Source of the DNA: Eutrophocola sp964490145
Lineage (GTDB): Bacteria > Pseudomonadota > Gammaproteobacteria > Pseudomonadales > Pseudohongiellaceae
Assembly: GCA_964490145.1 (NCBI GenBank)
Contig: CAZBBS010000154.1
Coordinates: forward strand, 1 to 5,498
Reading direction: 5' to 3'
DNA length: 5,498 nucleotides
The notes beneath the pieces are model-generated. The model was not told the origin of the DNA, ran no database searches, and saw only the letters and a program-made list of their open reading frames with translations. Positions 5,319 through 5,498 of the stretch are shown here, piece after piece (positions within the stretch are counted from its first letter, which is position 1; every line of letters starts with the position of its first letter). Made by a program: the position numbers and the translations under genes.

Positions 5319-5354
5319 ATCTTTATATTAAAATAGTGATCTGACCCCAATTTT
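5319..5354. repeat. Incomplete third copy of the inverted-repeat element
   Basis: The segment matches 35 bases of copy 2 (1057-1091) with three differences (5330, 5339, 5350), but the GGGGTCAGA arm that should precede it is absent; CAGACCCGCTATCCGG stands in that area instead. The remaining arm, GATCTGACCCCAATTT (5338-5353), is the exact reverse complement of the left arm AAATTGGGGTCAGATC of copies 1 and 2. This copy therefore keeps what looks like the original right arm, which copies 1 and 2 have both altered at two positions. It ends about 20 nt before the start at 5374. Confidence 0.8.
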
Positions 5355-5373
5355 AAAATCGGAATCGCATCCT

Positions 5374-5498
5374 ATGAACAGCACACTTCCTGAACGTGCA
5401 GGTGGGCTCATTCTGGCATTGATCCTCGTTTTCAGCGAGAGCGCCATTTCAGCCCAGGAACTTTCGACGCGAGACATCCCTGCTGGCCGCCAGGGCCA
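5374..5498 (+). CDS. Start of an exported protein, truncated by the window edge
   Basis: An ATG at 5374 opens a frame of 41 complete codons that reaches the window end without a stop. The product begins MNSTLPERAGGLILALILVF and continues SESAISAQELSTRDIPAGRQG, giving a hydrophobic segment (11-20) and likely signal cleavage at ISA|QE (after residue 27). A modest GGAA (5361-5364) lies 9 nt upstream. The gene follows DUF6152 by 115 bp on the same strand with the incomplete repeat copy in between, so it may be the next member of the rightward operon or have its own control. No family can be recognised from so short a piece. Confidence 0.65.
   Translation, partial: MNSTLPERAGGLILALILVFSESAISAQELSTRDIPAGRQG

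Overview
The window looks like draft or metagenome-assembled DNA from a Gram-negative proteobacterium, most likely a gammaproteobacterium. This is inferred from good AGGAG-type ribosome binding sites, moderately GC-rich coding sequence, a di-haem cytochrome c peroxidase-like protein, an OmpA-like envelope protein, and repeats of the TGGGGTCAGA...TCTGACCCCA type that I associate with gammaproteobacterial intergenic regions. The exact taxon cannot be read from the sequence. A run of exactly 100 N (2518-2617) marks an assembly gap inside the cytochrome gene.

The layout is two divergent gene sets around an intergenic region at 3115-3347. Leftward (minus strand), in transcription order, are a di-haem cytochrome c of the CcpA/MauG type (1891-3114), a tightly coupled OmpA-like protein with a cysteine-rich N-terminal domain (1097-1876), an exported alpha/beta hydrolase (145-1026), and the first 25 codons of another probably exported protein (1-76). 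Rightward (plus strand) are two tandem paralogues of an uncharacterised secreted family (3348-4121 and 4118-4834, overlapping by ATGA), a DUF6152-type protein (4869-5258), and the first 41 codons of a further exported protein (5374 to the window end). Every gene appears to start with a signal peptide, so the region encodes an envelope or periplasmic function rather than cytoplasmic metabolism.

Three copies of an inverted-repeat element are present. Two nearly identical 51-bp copies (92-142 and 1041-1091, 50/51 identical) bracket the hydrolase gene. A third, incomplete copy lies at 5319-5354. In all three, the same 16-base arm GATCTGACCCCAATTT ends 14-20 nt upstream of a start codon and reads toward that gene, so the element may be a mobile palindromic repeat that has become part of 5' leaders. 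The divergent intergenic region holds a perfect 12-bp palindrome, ATTGTTAACAAT (3291-3302), which is a good operator candidate.

How the genes work together is inference. A periplasmic di-haem redox protein, an envelope-anchoring-type partner and a cluster of small secreted proteins of unknown fold could form an extracytoplasmic redox or substrate-processing module. The least explored part is the paralogue-paralogue-DUF6152 operon. The mature DUF6152 protein is predicted to begin with His-His, which suggests metal binding.
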